64,000 bases of DNA. It comes from Parapristionchus giblindavisi. Lineage: Eukaryota > Nematoda > Chromadorea > Rhabditida > Diplogasteridae. The DNA is taken from NCBI GenBank assembly GCA_943737045.1, contig CALSFV010000064.1:1-64000 (forward strand). The letters run 5' to 3'. Positions 44,942 to 56,785 of this stretch are shown one piece after another; within the stretch, counting starts at the first letter, position 1, and every line of letters starts with the position of its first letter. A program made the translations under genes and the position numbers. Under the pieces are notes generated by a model. That model did not search any database and had not been told where the DNA came from. It saw only the letters and a list, made by a program, of their open reading frames with translations.

Positions 44942-47900
44942 ATGGACGTACCGAAGTCGTCGTGGAGATCAAAGATCATTTCTGAGGTAGAGTACACAAA
45001 TATCCCATTCAATCCAAATAATTCCTTTCTTCTCTCCTCTGAAACTTTTCATTAGTCTCATTATATTGCCTCCCTTTCTACCCTCAAAGACTATCAGAAT
45101 CCAGACGTAGTCCTCAGCTATTGGTTGGCCACGCCCCTTTTTTGTCCCCGCCCACTTCGTATCCTGAGGCTCAGTTTCATATATATTAGATTCATTCATG
45201 AGCCGTATCCAAGTGAGTGGGATATCTCCCCTCTCATTGACGTATTCTATGCCCTATGATAGTGAAGAACATTGAATCCCCAAAAGATCGTTTCATCGAT
45301 TGATTCGACAATATATTGATTTATTTATCGATCGATAGGCGGTTATCGTCGCTGAATTCCTCTCCTTTGCCGTCTGCTCCTATGTGCTGTTTGTGTCGCT
45401 ATTCGAACGCCCGGTGCTCGAGCCGATTCCTTCCGCGAATTCTACCGTAGCCGCTGAAGGTTATTGATTTGCTCTCTTATTTATTCCCGTAAAAACGGTA
45501 CGGCATACGATAACTTTATTGATTTTCAGATGAAAACTATTCAGCGGCGACTGTCACAGTTCTCGCAATTCTTTTTGCAGCCCTTGCGCTAGGAAGGATT
45601 TCGGAATGGGCTACACTGCCTTCTCTGCTGGGTACGATCAATAATCCTATTATATTATATTTTAAATAATTTTATTTCAATAAGAGGATTATTAATTGGT
45701 TTCAGGGTGGTTTTTTATAGAAATGATTCATTGGTAGCGACGAGAAAAGTATTGTTATTGATATTAACATTAATTATTGTTAATTACATTAACATTAATA
45801 CATTAACATTAATACATTGATAATAATTACATTGATTATTGCCTTCATGTCTAGTTGATTCCATGTTTCATATTGTTGATGTAATGGAATTTGTTATTCT
45901 GTTCATCAGTATTCCTTCAGCCTTTAATATTTTTAGCATATAATTGTTATCGATTCTCAGGTATGCTGATCGCTGGTATCGCCCTAAGGAACATTCCCCT
46001 ATCTCTGCTCAATGAACTTACCGTACCCCGTCAATGGAGTACTGTATTGAGAAAGGCGGCTTTCGTAGTCATTCTACTCAGAGGAGGACTGTCTCTAGAT
46101 GCAGAGGCGCTGAAGAAAATGAAGGTATCGATCGATTATTGATTTATTGATTGGCGATCCATTTAGTTACAGTAATCTTATTGTAGGGTGCCATCTTGCG
46201 TCTATCTCTGCTGCCGTGTACGGCCGAGGCTACCGTAATCGCCGGTGTATCAATGTTGATCTTTGGTCTTTCACCGCTCTTTGGATTCCTGCTCGGGTAC
46301 TGTATTTTGGTCTCAAATTTATTGATTGATTGCATTCATTATAGTTTTCTGCTCGCAGCAGCTTCTCCGGCTGTTGTCGTGCCGTGTATGCTGCAAGTTG
46401 CACAGGAAGGTCAGATATGTTGTCTCGTTGTCTTATTCTCTCTTTTCTTCATTTCTCATTATACTCTAACTTTTGCTCTAACTTGTTCTATTAAAATTGC
46501 ATATTTTTACTGTCTGTAAGAATGTCCTGCTGTAATTTCCATGTTCATTTCATATGTTATGTTGGTACGTTCTGATTCAATGCAATATTGTCTTCCCTGT
46601 GTCATTTATATCACTTGTCACTATGTTGAAACCTGAAGGTGGCAGGAGCGCATCCTTTAATTCATTCTATTACTCTATCTATCTACATATCACGGGTCTC
46701 CGGTAAAAGTGTATGAGAGCCTGCCACTAGGAAAAATTTTTCTCTCGGATTTGGATGAAAGTCGATTGGTGGATGTGGTTGGGGGTCATGAGAAGGCTTA
46801 TCGATTTGATTTGGCCAAAATCGTAGATTATCGATTTTTTGTGATCTACCACGGAAATTGCCATAACTCGGTCCATTTTCATCGTACAGGGACCGGACAG
46901 AAGTCATTCGAATCCTATTAGTATGCTCTGCAAAAAATGTTTTCGGCACACAATGGCGGAAAACCCGTCTTCAATGTGTTTCACCCAAAAAACTGATTTA
47001 TCGACAAGAAACGTGAGTGTTTCTCGAAAAATTCTCAGAAACACAATGAATTTTATTGCACCAATGGAATCGCCCCTCGTGATATAGGGTAGGTATGTTG
47101 TTCATTTGACTCATCTCTGGCCCCGGGACATCGAAATATAGAGTACTCCCAGACTTAGTCATTTATTTCAAAAAAATGGTTTTTTGACCATAAATCGCTT
47201 CAAATTGGTCGTAGACACTATTTAAAAAAAGGAAAATGAAGCTCTCAATAAGCCCAACGAAATATATTTATATGATTATCATGCTAGGGATCATCATTCC
47301 CGAGCTATAATACGATTTCCTCAATTTGAAGGAAGAATACGAATTTCTGTTGTAATTGTTTACATTCGAGATTTTATTATTTGTAGCAGGGCTGTGCATT
47401 TTTCGTTTTTCGATTTTTCGAATTTTTCGATTTTTCGACTTTTTTCAAACAATTTTTTCGACGAAAAATTTTTCGACTTTTTTCTCGAAAAATCGAAAAA
47501 AATGTGAACAGAAAATAACACTCAAAATTGATTATTTCATCGATTCGGTGCTATTTTAAAGTTCTTTAGTTGTATTCCACGCAACGTTTTTAATAATTTA
47601 ATCATTTTTGACGCTGTAATTGTCATATTTTGTCTGGAAAATTCTCTTAGGGATAGGTTGTCTAACTCAACTATCATAGAGTAATCCAAACTCTCTCAAA
47701 TAGACACTTTAGATAGTACTCTTTCGCTTGATATAGTACCGGGACTGGTGTAATCCATCCAAGTCGCGAGAAATTAAAAGAAAAAGCATTTAGAAATTTT
47801 TGTACAATATTTTTCGTTTTTTTTCGAAATTGTTCGAATTTTTCGACTTTTATTTCCGAAAAATTTCGTTTTTCGAATTTTTTTCGAATTTTTTTTTCGC

Positions 47901-50900
47901 ACAGCCCTGATTTGTAGCATAATTTTATCAAAAATAGCATGAGTTAGATTTCTTTTACACAACTTAAAAAGTTTGCAAAGAATAGATATTGAGAATAGAA
48001 CGGCGGATTCATTTACTGATCGAATACGAGTTCACTAGATAGGTCAGGGCCATCATCCGTGAACAGATTGTCCTTCTCATTGTGAATCCAATCGTAGATC
48101 TCGTCAGGGGTGATAATCCGATCATCCTCGTGTACTGCCACTTCATCCTCGATGAATGCTCCATCCTCATCTACCTCCTTCTCCCACTCATTGATGAAGT
48201 TCTTGACGCGCACCACATCTCTTTTGGTTCGGCCCCCGTCACTGCCTACTTCTTTTATTCTCAATTATTCTTCTATTCTCAATGTATTTTCAATTTATTC
48301 TCAATTTAATTTATTCCCTCTCTGTATTCTCAATTTCTATTCTATGTAAACTTTTTAAGTTGTGTAAAAGTAATCTAACTCATGCTATTTTTGATAAAAT
48401 TATGCTACTAATAATAAAATCTCGAATGTAAAGAATTACAACAGAAATTCGTATTCTTCCTTCAAATTGAGGAAATCGTATTATAGCTCGGGAATGATGA
48501 TCTCTAGCATGATAATCATATAAATATATTTTGTTGGGCTTATTGAGAGCTTCATTTTCCTTTTTTAAAATAGTGTCTACGACCAATTTGAAGCGATTTA
48601 TGGTAAAAAAAACCATTTTTTTAAAATAAATGACTACAGTATCGGTCAAAAGTCATGGGACGCTTTTTATTTTTTTTATAACTTTTGATCCGGGAAAGCA
48701 ATCAAGCTGATCTTTTGAGCCAATGTAGAGAATTTATCAAGGAATATTACCATGATGTGTTGGTGTAATTAACTTAGTTAATTTTTGCGTAGTGATGACG
48801 CTACCGAAGTACACTTTTTTTTGAATATTCCCATTTCTTTAGTGAAAAGCCCTGTTCTTCGGGAACACTGTGAGAGTGGAGACCCCCACTAGGGCTGTAC
48901 AGTCAAACAATCCGGAATGGCTCCGACTCCGATTTCAAGCTGTGGCAAGGTTGCAACTTTGGCCTCCAAAATTTATAACACGGCTTCTAGATGTGATAAC
49001 GACCCGTTCTAAGCGCCAAAATGATGCTAGTGGCGAGTGATGTTTATCCCTGGAATATGGTAGTCATAGGTCTTCATTAGCCCTCCGGGCATGAAAAACC
49101 ATTTTTTCGGAAGGACTGATTTTGAGACCCTACCGTTCAGAGGGCAGGTCTTCTAAAATTATAGTTCCTGTGCAAGCAGCTTTGCAATGTATCATACATT
49201 TATTTCCCTTATTTTGGTTTGGTTCCGATTCCTTTCAGACCCGTAGCAAAAGTTATGCTGAGGTCTACTCGGTTTCAGCGAGTAGAGATCAAATACAAAA
49301 ACCAAAAATCAAAGTTCAGCAATAGTGTAAAAACTTTTGTGGACATCTCTAACATGCATAGGTGATTTGAAAATAAAATTTTTCATCAATAGAGGCCCAG
49401 TGACGAGAGCAGTGAGAGAGAAAGCTACGGGTCTGAAAGGAATCGGAACCAAACCAAAATAAGGGAAATAATTATATGATACATTGCAAAGCTGCTTGCG
49501 CAGAAACCATAATTTTAGAAGACAGGCCCTCTGAACGGTAGGGTCTCAAACTCAGTCCTTCCAACAAAAATGTTTTTTTAAGCCCTAAGGGCTAATGAAG
49601 ACCTATGACTACCATATTCCAGGGATAAACATCACTCGCCACTATCATCATTTTGGCGCTTAGAACGGGTCGTTATCACATCTAGAAGCCGTGTTATAAA
49701 TTTTGGAGGCCAAAGTTGCAACCCCGCTACAGCTTGAAATCGGAGTCGGAGCCATTCCGGATTGTTTGACTGTACAGCCCTAGTGGGGGTCTCCACTCTC
49801 ACAGGATTCCCGAAGAACAGGTCTTTTCACTAAAGAAATGGGAATTTTCGAAAAAGTGCACTTCGGTAGCGTCATCGCTACGCAAAAAATAACTAAGTTA
49901 ATTACACCAACACATCATGGTAATATTCCTTGATAAATTCTCTATATTGACTCAAAAGATTAGCTTGATTGCTTTCCTAGATCAAAAGTTATCAAATAAT
50001 GAAAAAGCGTCCCATGACTTTTGGCCGATACTGTAAGTCCGGGAGTACTCTATATTTCGATGTCCCGGGGCGAGAGATGAGTCAAATGAACTACATAAAA
50101 AAACATGGCTTCCAATATAATAGTGCCACTGCTTAGGTTACTGTAATCAAACATGGCTTCCAATATAATAGTGCCACTGCTTAGGTTACTGTAATCGTGG
50201 TGTGACGACGATTGTGATCGCTGCGTGTAGTCTGGACGACGTTTACAACATCACAATGTTCTCACTTTGTCTATCTATTCTCTTTGCATCTGGTGAGTGC
50301 TCAAATACATTTTTCATATTTCTTATGTTCTTATCATTGTAAGTAATTCTTTGCTTTTGGAAATGGCCTAACATTCATTTTTATATATATTTTTCTTTAA
50401 TAGATTGAATTACCTTATCAATCGATATACCAATCGATATATTCTTCCAAAGGTTCTCGCATTATTTCTTCTAATGAATACTGTTCAGGTTCCAATCCGC
50501 TGTTTACCATACTCTTAGCGCCTGTGCAGATTGCCGGTGGTTGTATCGTAGGCGGAATTGTTGGGTGAGTGAGTACGGTAGATTTATCTTCTGATATTGA
50601 TTGATTTTCTAGATTCGCCTTGCATTATGTGAGACGTTGCTCTAGATTCCCACTGCTTCTGTGCTCGTCGCTGGCCATGTACTTTGGGTACGGTGTTATG
50701 TTATCGATTAGTTGATATACAGTATTACTCTATCCAAATTATTGATTTTTAGTTGTGTTCGACTATCAATCGATGCTGCGGGAACACTGGCCGCTCTCGT
50801 AGCTACTTTTGTAGCGGCTAAGTACTGGCGAGGTGATACGGTAAGTCTCAAGTTTGCATTTCACTATCGATTATTCGATCAAGTGTGATTATCGATTGAT

Positions 50901-51886
50901 TTACTTTCTTGATGATTATTGATTGATCTCAGGGTATATCATCGATTGAGAATAGTCTCCGACCCTTATGGACGTTATTCTTCCAACCTCTGCTATTTGG
51001 TTTGATTGGATTCGATCTCAAGCTAAATCTACTGACTTGGAAGTGCGCTTTAAAAGTTTAATGAAAGAAAATTGTTTAAAAAATAATAAAAAACAAATAA
51101 ATTATAATAGAGATATGAATAGAATAATGAAAGAACATATTTCTTTAAACTCTTAAAGATTTTGCATTTTTAATGGAATATTTTTTCGTAAATAATAATA
51201 TTATCATATTCAATATTGTGTTTTGTAGACTCGTTCTTCTTGGTCTCCTTGTACTCGCAATTGGTGTGGCTGTACGTACCGTAGTCGCCTACTTCGCAGT
51301 CATGGGTACGGTGACTATTGATTTCCCCCTGTATCTCCTCAGTGCACTGAACTTGTTGCTTTCTGGTTTCGGGAGATTCTTTAGTTTGATGATTTTGTGT
51401 TTAACGTTAGTTAGTCTTCGAGACATGTGAAAATTTTAAAACTAAATTAATGATTGACCGGCTAATTATCGATTATATAGGTTCCAATTTTACCCGACGC
51501 GAATGCGCATTCATCGCTCTATCATGGCTATCCAAGGCTACGGTACAAGCTGCCCTAGCCTCCGTTGCGATCGATATGACTGCACGCGGTGATTACGGTA
51601 GCGAATATGAAGAGGCCTCCCTGATTGTCAGTTATTGATTTATCTATTATATTACTCGATTAGGTATACGGTATCTCTTAATCGATCAATACTTCAGGTG
51701 TTCTCGTTGGCCGTACTATCCATTCTAGCGACGTCACCGATCGGAGCAGCGATCATAAAGTTGACCGCGCCGATATTAATGACGAAGGATACGGTAAGAG
51801 ATGAGATTACGGTGGTCGATAAGGAGGACGATCGTGGAGTGGTCAATACTGCAGTGGAACTCAATGAGATTGATATTCGGATATAA
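44942..51886 (+). CDS. SLC9B-type sodium/proton antiporter (NHA), copy A
   Basis: Fourteen exons: 44942-44986, 45339-45459, 45530-45631, 45961-46124, 46187-46296, 46345-46409, 50185-50292, 50489-50564, 50613-50687, 50753-50840, 50933-51042, 51229-51305, 51481-51626, 51698-51886. The product has 491 residues with about 13 hydrophobic segments. Diagnostic blocks shared with human NHA2/SLC9B2 are ALGRISEWATLPSLLG, GMLIAGIALRNIP, RGGLSLDAEALKKMKG, AASPAVVVPCML, the ion-binding Asp pair D220-D221 in SLDDVYNIT, FQPLLFGLIGFDL, LSKATVQAALASVAID and SPIGAAIIKL. The family exchanges Na+ or Li+ for protons across plasma or organelle membranes. Intron 6 is 3.8 kb because of nested mobile elements. Copy B follows 241 bp downstream. 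Confidence 0.93.
47387..47909. mobile_element. 523-bp hAT-type MITE
   Basis: Inverted ends CAGGGCTGTGC/GCACAGCCCTG and a perfect 8-bp duplication ATTTGTAG (47379-47386, 47910-47917). The partner arm near 48405 carries the empty site ATTAGTAG. The interior is TTTTCGAATTTTTCG-type low-complexity sequence; a related end (CAGGGATGTGCATTTTTCG) occurs at about 15308. CAGGG ends plus 8 bp is the hAT signature. Confidence 0.9.
48013..48264 (-). pseudogene. Acidic ORF, possible transposase C-terminal remnant
   Basis: 83 codons open from ATG to TGA in the centre of the palindromic element. The product is acidic (EWEKEVDEDGAF, EVAVHEDDRIITPDEIYDWI). The pattern of acidic residues before an ITxDEIxxWI-like helix recalls the C-termini of pogo/Tigger-like DDE transposases, a weak resemblance. 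No catalytic domain is present. Confidence 0.35.
48637..50033. mobile_element. Tc1/mariner-type foldback element, 1.4 kb
   Basis: Inverted ends CAGTATCGGTCAAAAGTCA/TGACTTTTGGCCGATACTG are flanked by TA (48635-48636, 50034-50035). The matching left arm near 47160 shows the empty site GACTTAGTC. Almost the whole element is an inverted repeat of about 680-bp arms with no transposase. CAGT ends, the CAAAAGT motif and TA duplication are typical of Tc1/mariner. Confidence 0.9.
50103..50198. repeat. 48-bp tandem duplication at a 3' splice site
   Basis: Two direct copies starting ACATGGCTTCCAATATAATA at 50103 and 50151. The unit includes the acceptor GCTTAG and the first exon bases, so the SLC9B copy A exon 7 acceptor exists twice. 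Only the second gives an open frame; the first meets TAA. Confidence 0.92.
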
Positions 51887-51996
51887 TAATTGATCGATAT
51901 TTACTCTTATATTGACATTGTTTTGTATTGTTGTCAAGCATTATAAAGTGATTATTGATTGGCTCGTGTTGTGTTTTAATGGGAATGGGTTGATGG

Positions 51997-51998
<2 letters not shown>

Positions 51999-52077
<79 letters not shown>
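51999..52077. repeat. (TA)n microsatellite
   Basis: About 39 TA dinucleotides in the 241-bp gap between the two antiporter genes. Confidence 0.98.
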
Positions 52078-52081
<4 letters not shown>

Positions 52082-52127
52082 GAATTGGGTTTGAGAATAA
52101 TAATGATAAATACGCTTTGTAGGAGGG

Positions 52128-55100
52128 ATGGCAGGAGGTGCGAGGGTGGTGAGGAAGTGTGATCGAGCAAGGGTCATTACTGAGGTTGGTATTTCGATGA
52201 ATGTTGTGGAATGTTTTTTTAACTCTTATTTATTGATTGAGTATAAGAATATGCATTTAAATCCCTTGAATAATCGAATGAGTGATTACTGGATGTTACC
52301 TGAATTTGTAGCTGTTGTTACTCTATTGCTCTTATAACAACATGACATTCGACAGGTCAGCACAGTTCTGGATTTTCTGATCTTCGCCTGCTGTCTGTAC
52401 ATCCTATTCGTGTCACTCTTCCATCGACCATGGTTCTCTCCACTCACACCACCTACCGTACTCACCAATGGCACTACTAGCAACCATAGTAGTACACCAG
52501 GTTAGACGATTGCGAATTGCGATGTAATCGATAATTGTTGTGTCAGATGTGGACTACGGTATCGCGACAGCTACCGTACTCGTCATTCTAATGTGTGCAT
52601 TGGCCCTTGGAAGAGCATGTGAATGGGCAACCCTCCCTTCGTTACTGGGTACCATCGATTATTTTTATTGATTATTTCTGATAAAGAATATTCATTAATA
52701 TAATATATAGAGTACACGATGATAGGAATTAGATTTTGATTTTTATGATTTGAAAACAAAAGATATTGCTGTTAGCCACTAACCTCGTTTTGAAAGCACC
52801 ATGAGCTCTAAGTATTCTCCTTCTAGGTATGCTACTAGCGGGAATAGCCTTACACAACATTCCATTATCGTTCCTCGATAGTCTTACTGTACCTCGTCAA
52901 TGGAGTACTGTATTGAGAAAGATGGCATTTGTAGTCATTCTGCTTAGAGGAGGATTATCTCTTGATGGAGAGGCACTGAAGAAGATGAAGGTATCGATTG
53001 ATTATTGATTGATTGATCTTTGATCACAGTAATCTAGTCATTTGTGTAGACAATAAATAGATATATTACCCTCAGGGCGCCTGTATTCGATTGGCGCTCT
53101 CCCCATGTACGGTAGAGGCAGTTGTCATCGCGATTTCTGCCAAATTGATCTTTGGTCTATCGATACTATTCGGACTTCTACTTGGGTAAGGGCGCACCGA
53201 CGTTATGCATCTCTTTCAAGTTTTATTTCTCGTCAAATTTGATTCCGTTTAATGAATGGCAACCGTTGCTCCTCACAGTGCAAGGCATCCCCATCTGCAT
53301 GTCATGAAAATATTGTATTAAATGAAGACTCAATCGTTCTGGCCGTGTTAAGATCGCAATAACATCACTAGATTCAGTTTTCGATACTGTTTACGAATCT
53401 GGAACTCAGGCAAATCGTTTTGAATCTAATTAGAGCAATTTTAGAAGAAACTAGGGCTAAATTAGATTCAAAAATCTCTGATTAGATTCAAAAAGACAAA
53501 TGTTCTGATTAGATTCAAAAAATTCTCTAATTAGATTTAAAAATTTCTAATTAGATTCAATAAGTGTTATGATTAGATGCAAAAACGGACGCTCTGATTA
53601 GATTCAAAAATTTTCTAATTAGATTCAAAAAATGTTCTGATTAGATTAAAAAAGACGCATGTTCCGATTCGATTCAAAAAATGCCCCGATTAGATTCAAA
53701 GCGATTTACCTGAGAAAAAAATTTCTGATCGGAAAAACAGATTCGTAATCAGAACCAAAAACAGTTGCCTTTGATGATTCTATCGTATCATTACCCTCAT
53801 AAGGCCAGGACGAGTTGAGACCTGTCCATTGTCAACTTAAGATACTTTTTTTATAGATTCGTCCTAGCGGCTGTCTCTCCCGCTGTCGTGGTACCATCGA
53901 TGATTCGTATTGCTCAAGATGGTATGGTAGTTGGATTACGGTATCATGTATTGTGTGGAATACGGTACATTTACAGGTTACGGTAGCGGCGTGACCACAT
54001 TGGTCGTGGCAGCTGCCAGTCTGGACGATGTGTATGCCATCACTCTCTTCAGTCTGTGTTTATCGATTCTATTCGCTACTGGTTGGTTATTATTTATATC
54101 TATGAAGAGTGCATGTTATTGTATTGAATAACGTCCATGGATAGAGAATGAATGATTGAGAGTGACTGGGATATATGGAGAATTGATAGATGAATGATGT
54201 TTCATTATAACATAATTCTTTGGGCAATGTGAATTCGAGTTTCATATTTTCTTTACCTCACTCAGGCAAATCGTTTTGAATCTGATCAGAGCAATTTTAG
54301 AAGAAACTAGGGCTAAATTAGATTCAAAAATCTCTCTGATTAGATTAAAAAAACGTTCTGATTAGATTCAAAAAGACAAATGTTCTGATTAGATTCAAAA
54401 AAATCTCTGATTAGATTTAAAAATTTTCTAATTAGATTCAAAAAGTGTTATGATTAGATGCAAAAACGGACGCTCTGATTAGATTCAAAAATTTTCTAAT
54501 TAGATTCAAAAAATGTTCTGATTAGATTAAAAAAGACGCATGTTCCGATTAGATTCAAAAAATGCCCCGATTAGATTCAAAGCGATTTACCTGAGATGAA
54601 ATGGTTTTTTGTCTGATATTTCATATGTTTCATCATTAATTTCCCCCGAACTGATTATAATTAATAGGTGACAGTATCCTAATGACTATTGGACGTGCGC
54701 CTCTTGAAGTCGTCGGCGGCTGCGTCCTTGGCGGATTCGTTGGGTACTGTAGTCGATGTTCGATTATTGATTGATTCCCTTGATATTTATAGGTACGGTT
54801 TGCGGTACACTCGCCCAACATCGAGACTGTTCCTATTGCTCGCGTGCTCCATGGCCATGTTCTTTGGGTACGGTATTTGATTATTGATTTATTGATTATA
54901 ATCAGTATTAATTATATTCATATGCATTCATTCCTATTGATATATTGTGGAATGGCTGTAAATGGATGATTATATCCAAACTGCATGGAACCAGTTATTG
55001 AGTTTTGTTTTCTTTGTACGAGAGCTTCCGCAGTGAAATTGTCTTGTTTTGACATTGTTCAGAATGTGAAAATTCTGTCAAATCAGTGAGGTGTGAGTTA

Positions 55101-56413
55101 GTGGAGTGATAACCGAGAGGAAGGCGATAGAGTACAGTCGAATTATTTGGTTCCGAGTCTTACTTTTTTACGTTTCTTTTCATATTTACAACATATACTT
55201 TTTATACGGACAATATAGATAGTTCTTGTTTGCGTAGCTTTGAGTCATTTCAGTGATTGGTAATCCACTAGAATCAGCGTATGTAGTGTATTAAATATAT
55301 ACGATATTTCAATTGGGAATTATATTTGATACTGATATTTTTGCCAAGAATTAAATAACTATATTTGCAGCTGCGAACGATTATCGATTGATTCGGCGGG
55401 TGCAATGTCTGTGCTCGTTTCCGCATTTGTCGCTGCTTCTCATTGGAGATTACACGAGGTTTGATTATCGATTGATTCGAGAACTTATTGATTGGCTTTT
55501 CCTATTATTTAATGTCTTCTCATCCCGCAGAATTCTTGTCCCTGAGATGATTAAAAGAGTTTATTTTTTTACAATTATTAATGGTGTGATATTACACGCA
55601 ATAAATATCTAATAAAGTTGTATGAATAATGTAATCAATAGGTGAAGACAGATGAAGAGGGTAATCTTCGATCTCTCTGGGAGCTAATCTTCCAACCTCT
55701 TCTCTTTGGCCTCATTGGATTCGAACTTACACTGTCACTACTCTCTGCAAGGTACGCTAGTTGAATGCTTTAATCGATAGATTGGTACGGTAGTGGTACT
55801 GTAGTATGTTATTTGGTTACTGTACTGAAATTGACTCGTTATTCAGACTCGTCCTACTGGGTATTCTGGTTCTGGCCATTGGAGTGGCTGCACGCACAGC
55901 CACAGCATTCGTTGCTGTCATGGGTACGGTAGTTTACTCTTGAAGGTTACTGTAGTTCTAGTTTACGGTAGTTCTCAGTTTTCTGGTCTTATGAATACGG
56001 TAGACTTGTTCTATTTATTGATATCTTGTCAGGATCGGGAATGTCATCCAAACAACGATTGTTCGTAGCTCTCGCATGGCTTCCGAAGGCCACAGTTCAA
56101 GCTGCACTGGCTCCCGTAGCGCTCGACATGACCTCTCGTGGAAACTACGGTAGCGACTATGAAGAGGCCTCCTTGATTGTTAGTTATCGATTTCTAGTTA
56201 TGAATATGATTACTGTCCTATCAGGTTTTCTCGCTGGCAGTAATTTCTATCTTGACAACGGCGCCCATTGGCGCAGCGGTCATACGTTTAACCGCGCCAC
56301 TACTGCTAGAGAAGGATACGGTAGATAGTTCATCCTCAGAGAAGAGTACGGTAGAAGTGGAGAGTGGCGAGGAGATGCAGTCATTAAGGAAGAATTCTAA
56401 CCATGAAGATTAG
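52128..56413 (+). CDS. SLC9B-type sodium/proton antiporter (NHA), copy B
   Basis: Fourteen exons: 52128-52184, 52356-52500, 52547-52648, 52827-52990, 53076-53185, 53857-53921, 53977-54081, 54668-54743, 54793-54867, 55371-55458, 55642-55751, 55847-55923, 56033-56178, 56225-56413. The product has 502 residues. Same domain order as copy A, with ALGRACEWATLPSLLG, GMLLAGIALHNIP, RGGLSLDGEALKKMKG, the Asp pair D231-D232 in SLDDVYAIT, FQPLLFGLIGFEL and LPKATVQAALAPVALD. Copy B keeps the family's Pro-Lys-Ala (PKATVQ) where copy A has Ser-Lys-Ala. Eleven of 14 exons have exactly the same length as in copy A, so this is a tandem duplicate. The first two exons and the cytoplasmic tail diverge most. GAGGGATG follows TTTGTAG, as expected for trans-splicing. 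Confidence 0.94.
53407..53712. mobile_element. TTTGAATCTAAT-family element, copy 1
   Basis: Inverted ends CAGGCAAATCG/CGATTTACCTG; interior made of repeated GATTAGATTCAAAAA words, in intron 5 of SLC9B copy B. Nearly identical to copy 2 at 54263. Confidence 0.85.
54263..54593. mobile_element. TTTGAATCTAAT-family element, copy 2
   Basis: Near-identical to 53407-53712 in the same orientation, but in intron 7 of the same gene. Small indels separate the copies. Confidence 0.85.
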
Positions 56414-56785
56414 GAATTGATCTTTGATCTTTGATCTCTTAGTTATCACTCCAATTTGTTAATCGTTCTTGTTAGTTTTTGTGCTCTAGTGCAATTGTGC
56501 TGTACCGTTCAATGTCTTACTGTAGTATCGATTGATTTTGTAGTGTTTATATAGACAGTATTACAAACTTTTATGCTTTATTTCTTGTGCAATTTCAAAA
56601 CAATCGAATCTCAAAAACTGTTCCATGCCATGCGCTATCTAGTCACGTATAAAAATTTATTTGTTTATCCTTGTTATTTGATCTTTGATCTTTGATCACA
56701 TCAGTTTAAGTCTGATCTTTGATATTTTTGACCTCGCTTCCCTGTTTATAATCAATATCTCTCCTCAGGTACTGTAACGGTTGTG
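56414..56785. other. Intergenic SLC9B copy B-MPI
   Basis: 372 bp with several ATCTTTGATC words (56418, 56678-56725). CTCCTCAG lies 19 bases before the MPI ATG and is a candidate trans-splice acceptor. Confidence 0.5.

Larger units (their letters stand above)
47095..50096. mobile_element. 3 kb palindromic element in SLC9B copy A intron 6
   Basis: Inverted ends ATGT(T/A)GTTCATTTGACTCATCTC. After removing two later insertions (one in each arm), the arms pair along their length around a centre near 48160. The centre holds a short minus-strand open frame. No clear target duplication. Confidence 0.82.
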
